NCBI GenBank assembly: GCA_964412405.1
Contig: CAYPOB010000037.1
Coordinates: 1-7,739 of the forward strand
Direction of reading: 5' to 3'
Source: JAJOKI01 sp964412405
GTDB lineage: Archaea; Halobacteriota; UBA148; JAJOKI01
DNA length: 7,739 nt
In this document: positions 1 to 5,432 of the stretch, piece after piece
Layout of the letters: every line of letters starts with the position of its first letter
Position numbering within the stretch: position 1 is the first letter of the stretch
Notes under the pieces: generated by a model
The model's input: the letters and a program-made list of their open reading frames with translations, nothing else
Databases searched by the model: none
What the model was told of the DNA's origin: nothing
Made by a program: the position numbers and the translations under genes

Positions 1-64
1 ATTCCTATTAAAACTCACACATCTTGATCAATCTCTTTGCCCACTGGAGCTTCTTTCTCTTGAC
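1..64 (-). repeat. Distal copy of 64-bp direct repeat (detached mptE 3' end)
   Basis: Bases 1-64 are identical, base for base, to 837-900. On the minus strand the repeat reads as the last 18 codons of mptE, its TAA stop and 7 bases beyond. Here it is not joined to an mptE body: from base 65 the sequence changes to AT-rich DNA of the HEPN gene. The stretch therefore looks like a displaced gene end, or one arm of an integration site. The repeat touches the window edge, so its true left limit is unknown and it may be longer than 64 bp. Confidence 0.93.
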
Positions 65-480
65 TTTATAAATATATTCAGCTCAGATTCAAAATCCTTC
101 CACAAATCTGGTAAATTCTCACCAAGCGGCATTAATTTTTCTTTATCCAACATTACCCCATATCCATGAACAGAGAAATGCCGAAACGCCCGATATTCGT
201 CCAGTCTTCTTGAAAGTTCAAGAGAAATTATTCGGTTATCAACTGACAGATCTAATAAGTCCTTGTGCCAAGATTCTGAAATAGAAATGGATTTCCCCAT
301 ATATTTCAGTGCCCTTTTAAGTAAATTCTCTATTCCGTTATACGTATTTTGGAGGAAAGTGGCAATAGCGGCTAACTCAACGATAGTCTTCTCTTTACGA
401 TTTAATGCTTCATTTAATGCCCGCAGAGTATCTAAAATATGTTCTTTTTCAGCCTGAAACTCTCGAAGAAACTCATCCAT
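28..480 (-). CDS. HEPN-domain ribonuclease toxin, HepT-like (toxin of an MNT/HEPN pair)
   Basis: This 150-residue, largely helical protein resembles the HepT-like HEPN family, whose members act as RNases (tRNA or mRNA cleavage) in HEPN/MNT toxin-antitoxin systems. The active-site motif R-x4-H-x-Y is intact: R100, H105 and Y107 in HFSVHGY. In type VII systems the Tyr is the residue AMPylated by the MNT partner. The ATG at 480 is preferred because AGGAG lies 9 nt upstream (490-494); an in-frame TTG at 504 would add 8 residues. The start overlaps the stop of the MNT gene by 8 bp (ATGGATGA), so the two are translationally coupled, antitoxin first. Residues 140-150 (SRERSSSGQRD) and the TGA lie wholly inside the mptE-derived repeat, read in another frame, so this end is probably not the ancestral C-terminus. 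Toxicity is inferred from the family. Confidence 0.85.
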   Translation of the reverse strand: MDEFLREFQAEKEHILDTLRALNEALNRKEKTIVELAAIATFLQNTYNGIENLLKRALKYMGKSISISESWHKDLLDLSVDNRIISLELSRRLDEYRAFRHFSVHGYGVMLDKEKLMPLGENLPDLWKDFESELNIFIKSRERSSSGQRD

Positions 481-748
481 AGATTTTAACTCCTTTTTCT
501 TCAATTATCCGATTAAATAATGATTTTTTGGATAAGTCTACAAGGTCTACGGGCTTAGATAAACTTCTCAGCAACTTACCATAAAATTTAAAAAACATTT
601 CAGATCTTATTCCATCTACTGCTAAGTCAATATCGTTAGACTCGGTATCTCTATCTAATGATGACCCAAATAGGTAAATAGTAGAGACTTTGTATTCTTT
701 TGCATACCGAGCAATAATCTCCCTATCTCTTTCGTTTATCATGATCAT
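473..748 (-). CDS. MNT-domain nucleotidyltransferase (antitoxin, MntA-like)
   Basis: This 91-residue minimal nucleotidyltransferase has the DNA polymerase beta-type core: G28-S29 of LFGSS, the metal-binding pair D39/D41 in NDIDLAVDG, and a likely third acidic residue, D68, in KPVDLVDL. GS and DxD are separated by nine residues, one fewer than the usual GSx10DxD. In known HEPN/MNT pairs this enzyme uses ATP to AMPylate the toxin's Tyr and so neutralises it. The gene precedes the HEPN gene and overlaps it by 8 bp. A TATA-like box lies about 29 nt before the ATG at 748, which fits a leaderless start. A second ATG at 742, with GGTGA 6 nt upstream, is an alternative that loses two residues. Base composition is AT-rich, unlike mptE next door. 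Confidence 0.85.
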   Translation of the reverse strand: MIMINERDREIIARYAKEYKVSTIYLFGSSLDRDTESNDIDLAVDGIRSEMFFKFYGKLLRSLSKPVDLVDLSKKSLFNRIIEEKGVKIYG

Positions 749-770
749 TCACCATATATCCATTAGTTAT

Positions 771-784
771 ACTATTTATATTTG
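771..784 (-). promoter_or_regulatory. Putative TATA box of the MNT/HEPN pair
   Basis: The minus strand reads CAAATATAAATAGT, preceded by the purine-rich AAAAAC that would suit a BRE. Its centre (about 777) is 29 nt from the ATG at 748, the spacing expected when transcription starts at or just before the start codon. The cassette thus seems to carry its own promoter. Inferred from base pattern only; the region is AT-rich. Confidence 0.5.
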
Positions 785-836
785 TTTTTACAGCACGAAT
801 TCTCACTAACTTCTTATATCCAAAGCTCGCACATTC

Positions 837-900
837 ATTCCTATTAAAACTCACACATCTTGATCAATCTCTTTGCCCACTGGAGCTTCTTTCTCTTGAC
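837..900 (-). repeat. Proximal copy of 64-bp direct repeat (in-frame mptE 3' end)
   Basis: Identical to 1-64 with an offset of 836 bp. This copy holds the in-frame last 18 codons of mptE (VKRKKLQW to KMCEF), the TAA at 844-846 and seven bases beyond. The identity stops exactly at 900/901 on the mptE side. If the two copies recombined, they would release an 836-bp circle carrying MNT and HEPN and leave one intact mptE end. Confidence 0.93.
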
Positions 901-1470
901 CTCGTCGACATCATCGTCCTCAAAGTCAAAACCGATGAGAGTGACGCCTTTGGCGCCCAAATGATGCGCTAAAAACACACATCGGTCGCCATCGGTGAAT
1001 CCTCCGAAGTTATGGACGTTTTTTATCGGCTTGGACTGTGTACTTCCAATGACATTGTTCAACCGTGGTACGTATTCTCTTATGGCGGGAATGTTATCGC
1101 CGTGCGCATGCACCACGATGGACGCGCCGAGCCGATCCGCGCTGATGATATCATCAATCTCTCCATCCAGATCGGTCACAACTATCTCGGGAAGAATAGC
1201 GTAGTCCAAAAGTACCGAAGTTGCACCATCTGCCGCCATGATAAGGTGGCCGGATATGTCGATGTATTGGAGCTCCTCTCGAAGGGATGGCGCATTTCCG
1301 CAGATGATGATGCGCTTCCCTTTGGTCAAAGACCTCAGCTTATGAATAATGGGAACGCGATTTTCCAGTAATTTAGATAATGCCCTGGCTGAGCGCTCGT
1401 CCTCCTTTCGGTCAAAGCCAAAGTCCCTTAGAATCTCCCGATATATCAGTTCAAAGTCCTCTAAGTTCAT
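844..1470 (-). CDS. mptE: 6-hydroxymethyl-7,8-dihydropterin pyrophosphokinase MptE
   Basis: This 208-residue protein matches the archaeal MptE family (DUF115-type). MptE transfers pyrophosphate from ATP to 6-hydroxymethyl-7,8-dihydropterin in tetrahydromethanopterin (or archaeal folate) synthesis, replacing bacterial FolK, to which it is not related. Visible motifs are CGNAPSL after the N-terminal helices, AADGA, VTDLDG, HAHGDN, GGFTDGDR and IGFDF, all acidic or glycine-rich nucleotide- and metal-binding loops. The end KRKKLQWAKRLI is typical of the family. The start at 1470 (MNLEDFELIYREI) is chosen over upstream ATGs at 1518 and 1554 because a TATA-like box sits 28 nt before it and family similarity begins there; there is no Shine-Dalgarno. 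The gene is intact, but its last 18 codons recur at 1-64, past the toxin-antitoxin cassette. Confidence 0.9.
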   Translation of the reverse strand: MNLEDFELIYREILRDFGFDRKEDERSARALSKLLENRVPIIHKLRSLTKGKRIIICGNAPSLREELQYIDISGHLIMAADGATSVLLDYAILPEIVVTDLDGEIDDIISADRLGASIVVHAHGDNIPAIREYVPRLNNVIGSTQSKPIKNVHNFGGFTDGDRCVFLAHHLGAKGVTLIGFDFEDDDVDEVKRKKLQWAKRLIKMCEF

Positions 1471-1492
1471 TGCTGTCCAATAATGCGCCAAG

Positions 1493-1502
1493 CGTAATAA
1501 AG
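1493..1502 (-). promoter_or_regulatory. Putative TATA box of mptE
   Basis: The minus strand reads CTTTATTACG, centred about 28 nt upstream of the ATG at 1470. With no ribosome binding site before that ATG, this fits a leaderless archaeal transcript. The box lies in the 105-bp gap shared with the divergent phosphodiesterase gene, so the two promoters must be close or overlapping. No convincing plus-strand box was found; AGTATAACAA at 1539-1548 is the best weak candidate. Confidence 0.45.
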
Positions 1503-1575
1503 TTGTCTTTGGGCGCATTAGGAAGGTTGATATGGGAAGTATAACAACAAACAAAAGAGATAGCGACGAACAGGC

Positions 1576-2325
1576 ATGGATGATTATTGGATGAAGATAA
1601 CATTATTGGGAACTGGCGATGCTGTAGGCACCCCAACACTTGGATGCGATTGTTCGGCATGCATGGATGCCACCAAAGGGGGACGAAGCAAAAGGTCCCG
1701 TTTTTCGATACTGATCGAGGGAGAGGGCACCGTACTGATTGACACCAGTATAGATATGAGGCACCAGTTACTCAAAGCAGGTATTTCTCATGTCGACGGC
1801 GTGATCTGGACGCATTCCCATTATGACCACTACGCAGGATTTGGGGAATTCTACAGGATAGATAAAAAGGTCAATATATATGGGATAAAAGAAACATTGG
1901 ACCAAATATTAAAGACCTTCTATTTTATGTGCTATCAGCGGCACGACGTGACATTGTACGAGTCATTTTCATTGATCGGCTTGGAGTTCATGCTTTTTAA
2001 AGTGTCACATCCGCCGTTGGATAATGCGGTAGGAGTTAAAGTACGAGACGGTGATAAAACACTCGTAATCACGGGCGATACGGCAAAAAATATTCCAGAG
2101 GAAAGCCTTAAAATTATGTCCAATGCGGATTTATTGATCGCTGATGCACTCTCCCCCACGTTTGAACTCAAAAAGCACATGAACGCCGTTCAGGCGCTCG
2201 CACTGGGCAGGGAACTGAACGCCAGTCGCATTGTTTTAACTCATCTGAGCCACTTCTTTGGACCACATGATATCGCAGCCAAGAAATGGCCGCTGGGATA
2301 CGACGGGATGAGTTTTGAATTATAA
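1576..2325 (+). CDS. Metallo-beta-lactamase-fold phosphodiesterase, PhnP-like
   Basis: The protein has 249 residues, or 244 if translation begins at the in-frame ATG at 1591, where family similarity starts (MKITLLGTGDAVGTP) and where GGATGAT lies just upstream. Numbered from 1591: a PhnP-type cysteine cluster C19/C21/C24 (GCDCSAC), the metal motif H75-S-H77-Y-D79-H80 (THSHYDH), H140, D163 in TGDT, H196 and H218 in VLTHLSH. Together these make a complete two-metal hydrolase site. Bacterial PhnP opens phosphoribosyl 1,2-cyclic phosphate and also cuts 2',3'-cyclic nucleotides, so a cyclic phosphodiester substrate is likely. No C-P lyase genes are visible. The gene is divergent from mptE, so a pterin cyclic phosphate substrate is possible but unproven. 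It is soluble, with no signal peptide. Confidence 0.85.
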   Translation: MDDYWMKITLLGTGDAVGTPTLGCDCSACMDATKGGRSKRSRFSILIEGEGTVLIDTSIDMRHQLLKAGISHVDGVIWTHSHYDHYAGFGEFYRIDKKVNIYGIKETLDQILKTFYFMCYQRHDVTLYESFSLIGLEFMLFKVSHPPLDNAVGVKVRDGDKTLVITGDTAKNIPEESLKIMSNADLLIADALSPTFELKKHMNAVQALALGRELNASRIVLTHLSHFFGPHDIAAKKWPLGYDGMSFEL

Positions 2326-2445
2326 TCCGCACGCAAGTTATTATATGTGATGAATGAGAAGATATATCCCACTTTAGAGCTATTGCTTTAACCGTTATTA
2401 CACAATCATCTGCGCTAATCGTGGAATTATGGAGGAATCACAAAA
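2326..2445 (+). promoter_or_regulatory. Intergenic region with likely promoter and leader of the information-processing operon
   Basis: This 120-bp gap precedes the eight-gene operon. Two TATA-like stretches are seen: AAGTTATTATATGTG at 2335-2349 and GAAGATATATCCC at 2358-2370. Either would give a leader of roughly 50-75 nt. The leader ends in a strong Shine-Dalgarno, GGAGG at 2431-2435, 10 nt before the GTG start of the aIF2 gamma gene. Which box is used cannot be told from the sequence. No stable hairpin or T-run terminator for the upstream gene was found. Confidence 0.4.
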
Positions 2446-3666
2446 GTGAAACAACCCTGCATCAACATCGGTATGGTCGGTCACGTGGACCATGGCAAGA
2501 CCACGTTGGTAAGCGCCCTATCCGGTGTCTGGACCGACAAACATAGTGAAGAGATTAAAAGGGGAATTTCCATACGCCTGGGCTATGCGGATGTCATCTT
2601 TCGAAAGTGTACGAAATGCCCCGAACCGGATTGTTATTCGGTTAAAGACAAATGTCCAAATTGTGGGGTGGATACGGAGGAGTGCAGAGCGATTTCATTT
2701 GTAGATGCTCCAGGGCATGAGACGTTGATGGCCACGATGCTTTCAGGTGCTGCGATCATGGATGGTGCGATGCTCGTAATTGCTGCAACTGAACCATGTC
2801 CACAGCCCCAGACCAAAGAGCATTTGATGGCATTAGATATAATCGGCATCAAAAATATCGTAATTGTCCAGAATAAAATCGACCTCGTCTCAAAAGAAGA
2901 GGCTGTTGAACATTATCAGCAGATCAAAGACTTCGTGCGAGGTACAATTGCAGAAAAAGCTCCAATTATACCGATATCTGCACAGCAAAATATGAACATC
3001 GATTTATTGATTGACACGATAGAGGGGGCGATTCCAATGCCAGACCGCGATATAGATGAGCGCGTGCAAATGTTCATCGCCCGTTCATTCGACGTCAACA
3101 AACCTGGCACTCCACCTGACCAGATCGTCGGCGGCGTCGTCGGTGGAACCTTGAGCCAGGGGCGATTAAAGGTCGGGGATGAATTTGAAATTCGACCAGG
3201 CAGAAGGGTTGAATTCGAGGGCAAGACAAAGTGGATGCCGATATCCACCAAGGTCACGAGGATAATAAAAGGTGGACAGAATTTGAAAGAGGGTATGCCA
3301 GGAGGATTGTTGGGCGTTGGGACCACTCTGGATCCGGCGATGACCAAAAGCGATGCGCTGGTGGGGCAGGTGGCAAGCCATCCAGATTCGCTCCCGCCAG
3401 TATGGGATTCCTTTACTATGAAGGTACAGCTACTGGAACGAGTTGTCGGCTCTACAGACGAGCTGAAGGTCGATCCGATTAGAGCGAGCGAGACGCTGAT
3501 GCTCAATGTTGGAACTGCCACAACCGTTGGCATTGTATCCAGCGCCAGGAAAGATGAGGTCGAAGTCAAACTGAAGCGCCCGGTCTGCGCATATGCTGGA
3601 TCGAAGGTTGCAGTCAGCAGGAGAATCGGTGCCAGGTGGCGCCTTATTGGTGTGGGGGTGTTATAG
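2446..3666 (+). CDS. eif2g: Translation initiation factor aIF2, gamma subunit
   Basis: This 406-residue GTPase is the core of the heterotrimeric aIF2 that brings Met-tRNAi to the small ribosomal subunit. G domain: GHVDHGKT at 12-19, switch 1 with IKRGISIRLGYAD from about 37, a zinc knuckle C55-x2-C58 with C70-x2-C73, DAPGH at 87-91, NKID at 143-146 and SAQ at 178-180. Two beta-barrel domains follow, and the end RRIGARWRLIGVG is typical of the family. Length matches archaeal homologues. The start is GTG, set by the family N-terminus and GGAGG 10 nt upstream; the nearby ATG at 2429 is out of frame and runs into a stop after six codons. It is the first gene of the operon. Confidence 0.97.
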   Translation: MKQPCINIGMVGHVDHGKTTLVSALSGVWTDKHSEEIKRGISIRLGYADVIFRKCTKCPEPDCYSVKDKCPNCGVDTEECRAISFVDAPGHETLMATMLSGAAIMDGAMLVIAATEPCPQPQTKEHLMALDIIGIKNIVIVQNKIDLVSKEEAVEHYQQIKDFVRGTIAEKAPIIPISAQQNMNIDLLIDTIEGAIPMPDRDIDERVQMFIARSFDVNKPGTPPDQIVGGVVGGTLSQGRLKVGDEFEIRPGRRVEFEGKTKWMPISTKVTRIIKGGQNLKEGMPGGLLGVGTTLDPAMTKSDALVGQVASHPDSLPPVWDSFTMKVQLLERVVGSTDELKVDPIRASETLMLNVGTATTVGIVSSARKDEVEVKLKRPVCAYAGSKVAVSRRIGARWRLIGVGVL

Positions 3667-3689
3667 CGTCAAAGACGTTATCAGCTCCT

Positions 3690-4088
3690 GTGAAGTCCTC
3701 GGTTTCAGGTAATATTAAACGGGGGAGCGTAATCCTGGATACCAATGCGCTGATGATTCCATATCAATTTGGTGTCGATGTGTTTTCCGAATTGGAAAAG
3801 ATGGGTTACCATGAACTCCTGGTGCCAGAAGGGGTCGTCAAAGAATTGAATAAGCTACACATTCATGCAAAAGGAAAAGACAGGACTGCCGCGTCGGTTG
3901 CCCTGTCGCTGATGGACAGATGCAGCATCATCGAGGCAAAGGGTAACCCTGATGACGTCATCATTAAACTGGCAGAAGAACGAGATGCCGCAGTCGTCAC
4001 GAATGACGTCGAACTAAAAAAACGACTAAAAGAGAAAAAGATACCCACCATATATCTGCGGCAAAAGAAACGACTAATTGTGGGTTAA
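3690..4088 (+). CDS. PIN-domain protein, Fcf1-like (predicted endoribonuclease)
   Basis: With the GTG at 3690 the protein has 132 residues and forms one PIN domain. Acidic metal-binding positions are D17 (VILDTNALM), E52 (VVKELNKL), D88/D89 (NPDDVI) and D106 (VTNDVELKKRL). The nearest group is the archaeal relative of the rRNA-processing nuclease Fcf1, commonly found beside aIF2 gamma and rpoE, rather than a VapC toxin. A pre-rRNA processing role is inferred from that kinship. The start is uncertain: the frame is open back to a GTG at 3636 inside the aIF2 gamma gene, there is no ATG before the catalytic D17, and 3690 has no clear Shine-Dalgarno. A GGGGGAG at 3721-3727 is too late for a normal start that keeps VILDTNAL. 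No antitoxin partner is adjacent. Confidence 0.85.
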   Translation: MKSSVSGNIKRGSVILDTNALMIPYQFGVDVFSELEKMGYHELLVPEGVVKELNKLHIHAKGKDRTAASVALSLMDRCSIIEAKGNPDDVIIKLAEERDAAVVTNDVELKKRLKEKKIPTIYLRQKKRLIVG

Positions 4089-4130
4089 AAATAAATATCA
4101 ATGTAGCAATAGTTGGAGGAATTATAGATA

Positions 4131-4706
4131 ATGTATAGAAAGATGAGGCTTGTTGAGGTCGTACGCATTCCGCCAGAAAAACTGGGAGACGAAGTCAAAG
4201 GGGCTGTAGCAGAAGCACTGGAAGGTAAATTAGAGGGGAGAATAGACAAAACGATTGGCGCCATCGTTGCCATTACCAAGATCGTCGATGTCGGAGAAGG
4301 AAGAATTATAGTGGGCGATGGGGCAGTATATTATAAGACCACATTCGATGCAATAGTGTACAAACCAGAGATGCAAGAAATAATTGATGGAAGCATAGTA
4401 GAGATCGTCGAGTTCGGGGCATTCGTCAGCATGGGTCCTGTCGATGGCTTGCTCCATGTCAGCCAGATCGCCGATGACTATTTTTCGTATGATGAGAAAA
4501 ATGCACGTCTGGTCGGCAAGGAAAGTGCTAAAGCACTTGTTGAAGGGGACAGCATCAGAGCCAGAATCGTGGCAGTCAGCCTGAATGAATTGGAGCCGAG
4601 GGAGAGTAAGATTGGGCTGACCATGAGACAGACCGCACTTGGCAAGCTCGAGTGGATAGAAGATGCACGTAAAAATGAAGAGGCCAAACAGGAGGCCAAA
4701 AAATGA
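4131..4706 (+). CDS. rpoE1: DNA-directed RNA polymerase subunit E' (Rpo7)
   Basis: This 191-residue protein is the archaeal counterpart of eukaryotic Rpb7. With Rpo4 it forms the polymerase stalk, which binds nascent RNA and helps open complex formation and termination. The N-terminal RNP-like domain (1 to about 80) contains VVRIPPEKLG and VGEGRIIVGDGAVYY. An S1 domain follows (about 82-166) with VEFGAFVSMGPVDGLLHVSQI. The C-terminus LTMRQTALGKLEWIE is typical, ending in a charged tail. The start at 4131 fits the family and has GGAGG 11 nt upstream (4115-4119). Its stop overlaps the next start as ATGA, so it is coupled to the Spt4 gene. Rpo4 is not in the window. Confidence 0.96.
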   Translation: MYRKMRLVEVVRIPPEKLGDEVKGAVAEALEGKLEGRIDKTIGAIVAITKIVDVGEGRIIVGDGAVYYKTTFDAIVYKPEMQEIIDGSIVEIVEFGAFVSMGPVDGLLHVSQIADDYFSYDEKNARLVGKESAKALVEGDSIRARIVAVSLNELEPRESKIGLTMRQTALGKLEWIEDARKNEEAKQEAKK

Positions 4707-4888
4707 CCGAAAGTGCCTGCAGAGAGTGCCACAATCTCATAGAGGGACAAACATGTCCCAAATGTGGCTCAAATTCGACAAGCAAGAATTGGACAGGATA
4801 CGTCATCATAATAGACCCGAAAAAATCAGAGATTGCAAAGAAAATGAACATCAATCTGGTTGGGAAATATGCGATAAAGGTGCGATAA
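4703..4888 (+). CDS. spt4: Transcription elongation factor Spt4 (RpoE'')
   Basis: This 61-residue zinc-ribbon protein has C6-x2-C9 and C18-x2-C21, followed by KNWTGYVIIIDP and a short alpha/beta end (SEIAKKMNINLVGKYAIKVR). It is the archaeal Spt4, often annotated RpoE2. It pairs with the NGN domain of Spt5 on the polymerase clamp and raises processivity. The start overlaps the rpoE1 stop by 4 bp (ATGA), the usual arrangement of these two genes in archaea. Its stop is one base from the GTG of the next gene. Length is normal for the family. Confidence 0.95.
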   Translation: MTESACRECHNLIEGQTCPKCGSNSTSKNWTGYVIIIDPKKSEIAKKMNINLVGKYAIKVR

Positions 4889-4889
4889 C

Positions 4890-5432
4890 GTGACGTTGAG
4901 GTTACCAGAGGAACTAAGAATTGAACTAAAAAAGCCATTTGGCACCCTATATGAAGGAAAGGAGATGGAGTGCATAGAATCGGTCAAACATGATTTCAAG
5001 AATCCCACGAAAATGATCTCCGTTGGCGACCTTGCCACATTTTATCTAATCAAATCTGGAACCATCCCCGACATAGGCGTCGTCGATGGTATGATCATGC
5101 GAAAACCTGCACCTGAAGAGGTTATCCAGGGCACAATGGTCCCAGAATTTAGAAACGTGTCCATCGATAATCCCGCTGGCAGGATTACCGAAGAACTCAT
5201 CCTCGCCCTGCAAGAATCACTGGAGAACGACAAACCGACACGAATATTCGTGAATGGGGAGGAGGACCTGGCTACTTTGCCAGCGGTCATCTTGTCTCCC
5301 ATCTCATCTGTCGTCATATATGGACAACCCGAAAGGGGGGTAGTAGCAGTATCCGTTACTGATACTAAGAAAGAAGAGGCGAGAACACTGCTTCGTAGAA
5401 TGGAGGGAAATACATGGAAATCACGATTATAA
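4890..5432 (+). CDS. GTP-dependent dephospho-CoA kinase (DUF359 family)
   Basis: This 180-residue protein of the DUF359 family has members shown in Thermococcales to phosphorylate dephospho-CoA with GTP, the last step of archaeal CoA synthesis in place of bacterial CoaE. Family landmarks are KPFGTLYEG at 15-23, VGDLATFYL from 45, PDIGVVDG at 60-67 with D61 and D66, NPAGRIT at 94-100, VNGEEDLATLPA at 121-132 and YGQPERG at 144-150. The start is GTG at 4890, one base after the Spt4 stop, with a weak GGTG about 8 nt upstream. The last six codons overlap the start of rps24e by 19 bp. A cofactor enzyme inside an information-processing operon is a recurrent archaeal arrangement, not a sign of transfer. 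Confidence 0.9.
   Translation: MTLRLPEELRIELKKPFGTLYEGKEMECIESVKHDFKNPTKMISVGDLATFYLIKSGTIPDIGVVDGMIMRKPAPEEVIQGTMVPEFRNVSIDNPAGRITEELILALQESLENDKPTRIFVNGEEDLATLPAVILSPISSVVIYGQPERGVVAVSVTDTKKEEARTLLRRMEGNTWKSRL

Noticed and set aside
65..76. Plus-strand TATA-like TTTATAAATATA right at the repeat border
   Set aside because: It would drive transcription antisense to the HEPN gene with no gene ahead; it lies in AT-rich coding DNA and is probably incidental.
1012..1371. 119-codon plus-strand open frame within mptE
   Set aside because: It lies wholly opposite mptE and its translation matches no family pattern; the mptE frame explains the sequence.
2429..2449. Six-codon leader frame (MEESQK) whose TGA overlaps the GTG of the aIF2 gamma gene
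   Set aside because: Its ATG overlaps the Shine-Dalgarno of the real gene, which has normal spacing to the GTG, and the frame has no binding site of its own. It is most likely chance, although start-stop overlap regulation cannot be excluded.
2916..3569. 217-codon open frame on the minus strand opposite the aIF2 gamma gene
   Set aside because: It is antisense to a certain gene, rich in Ser/Thr/Pro/Ile from reversed codons, and has no recognisable motif or ribosome binding site.
3690..4088. PIN protein as a VapC toxin of a toxin-antitoxin pair
   Set aside because: No small antitoxin gene is adjacent; it sits inside a core information operon and resembles the Fcf1-like archaeal group.
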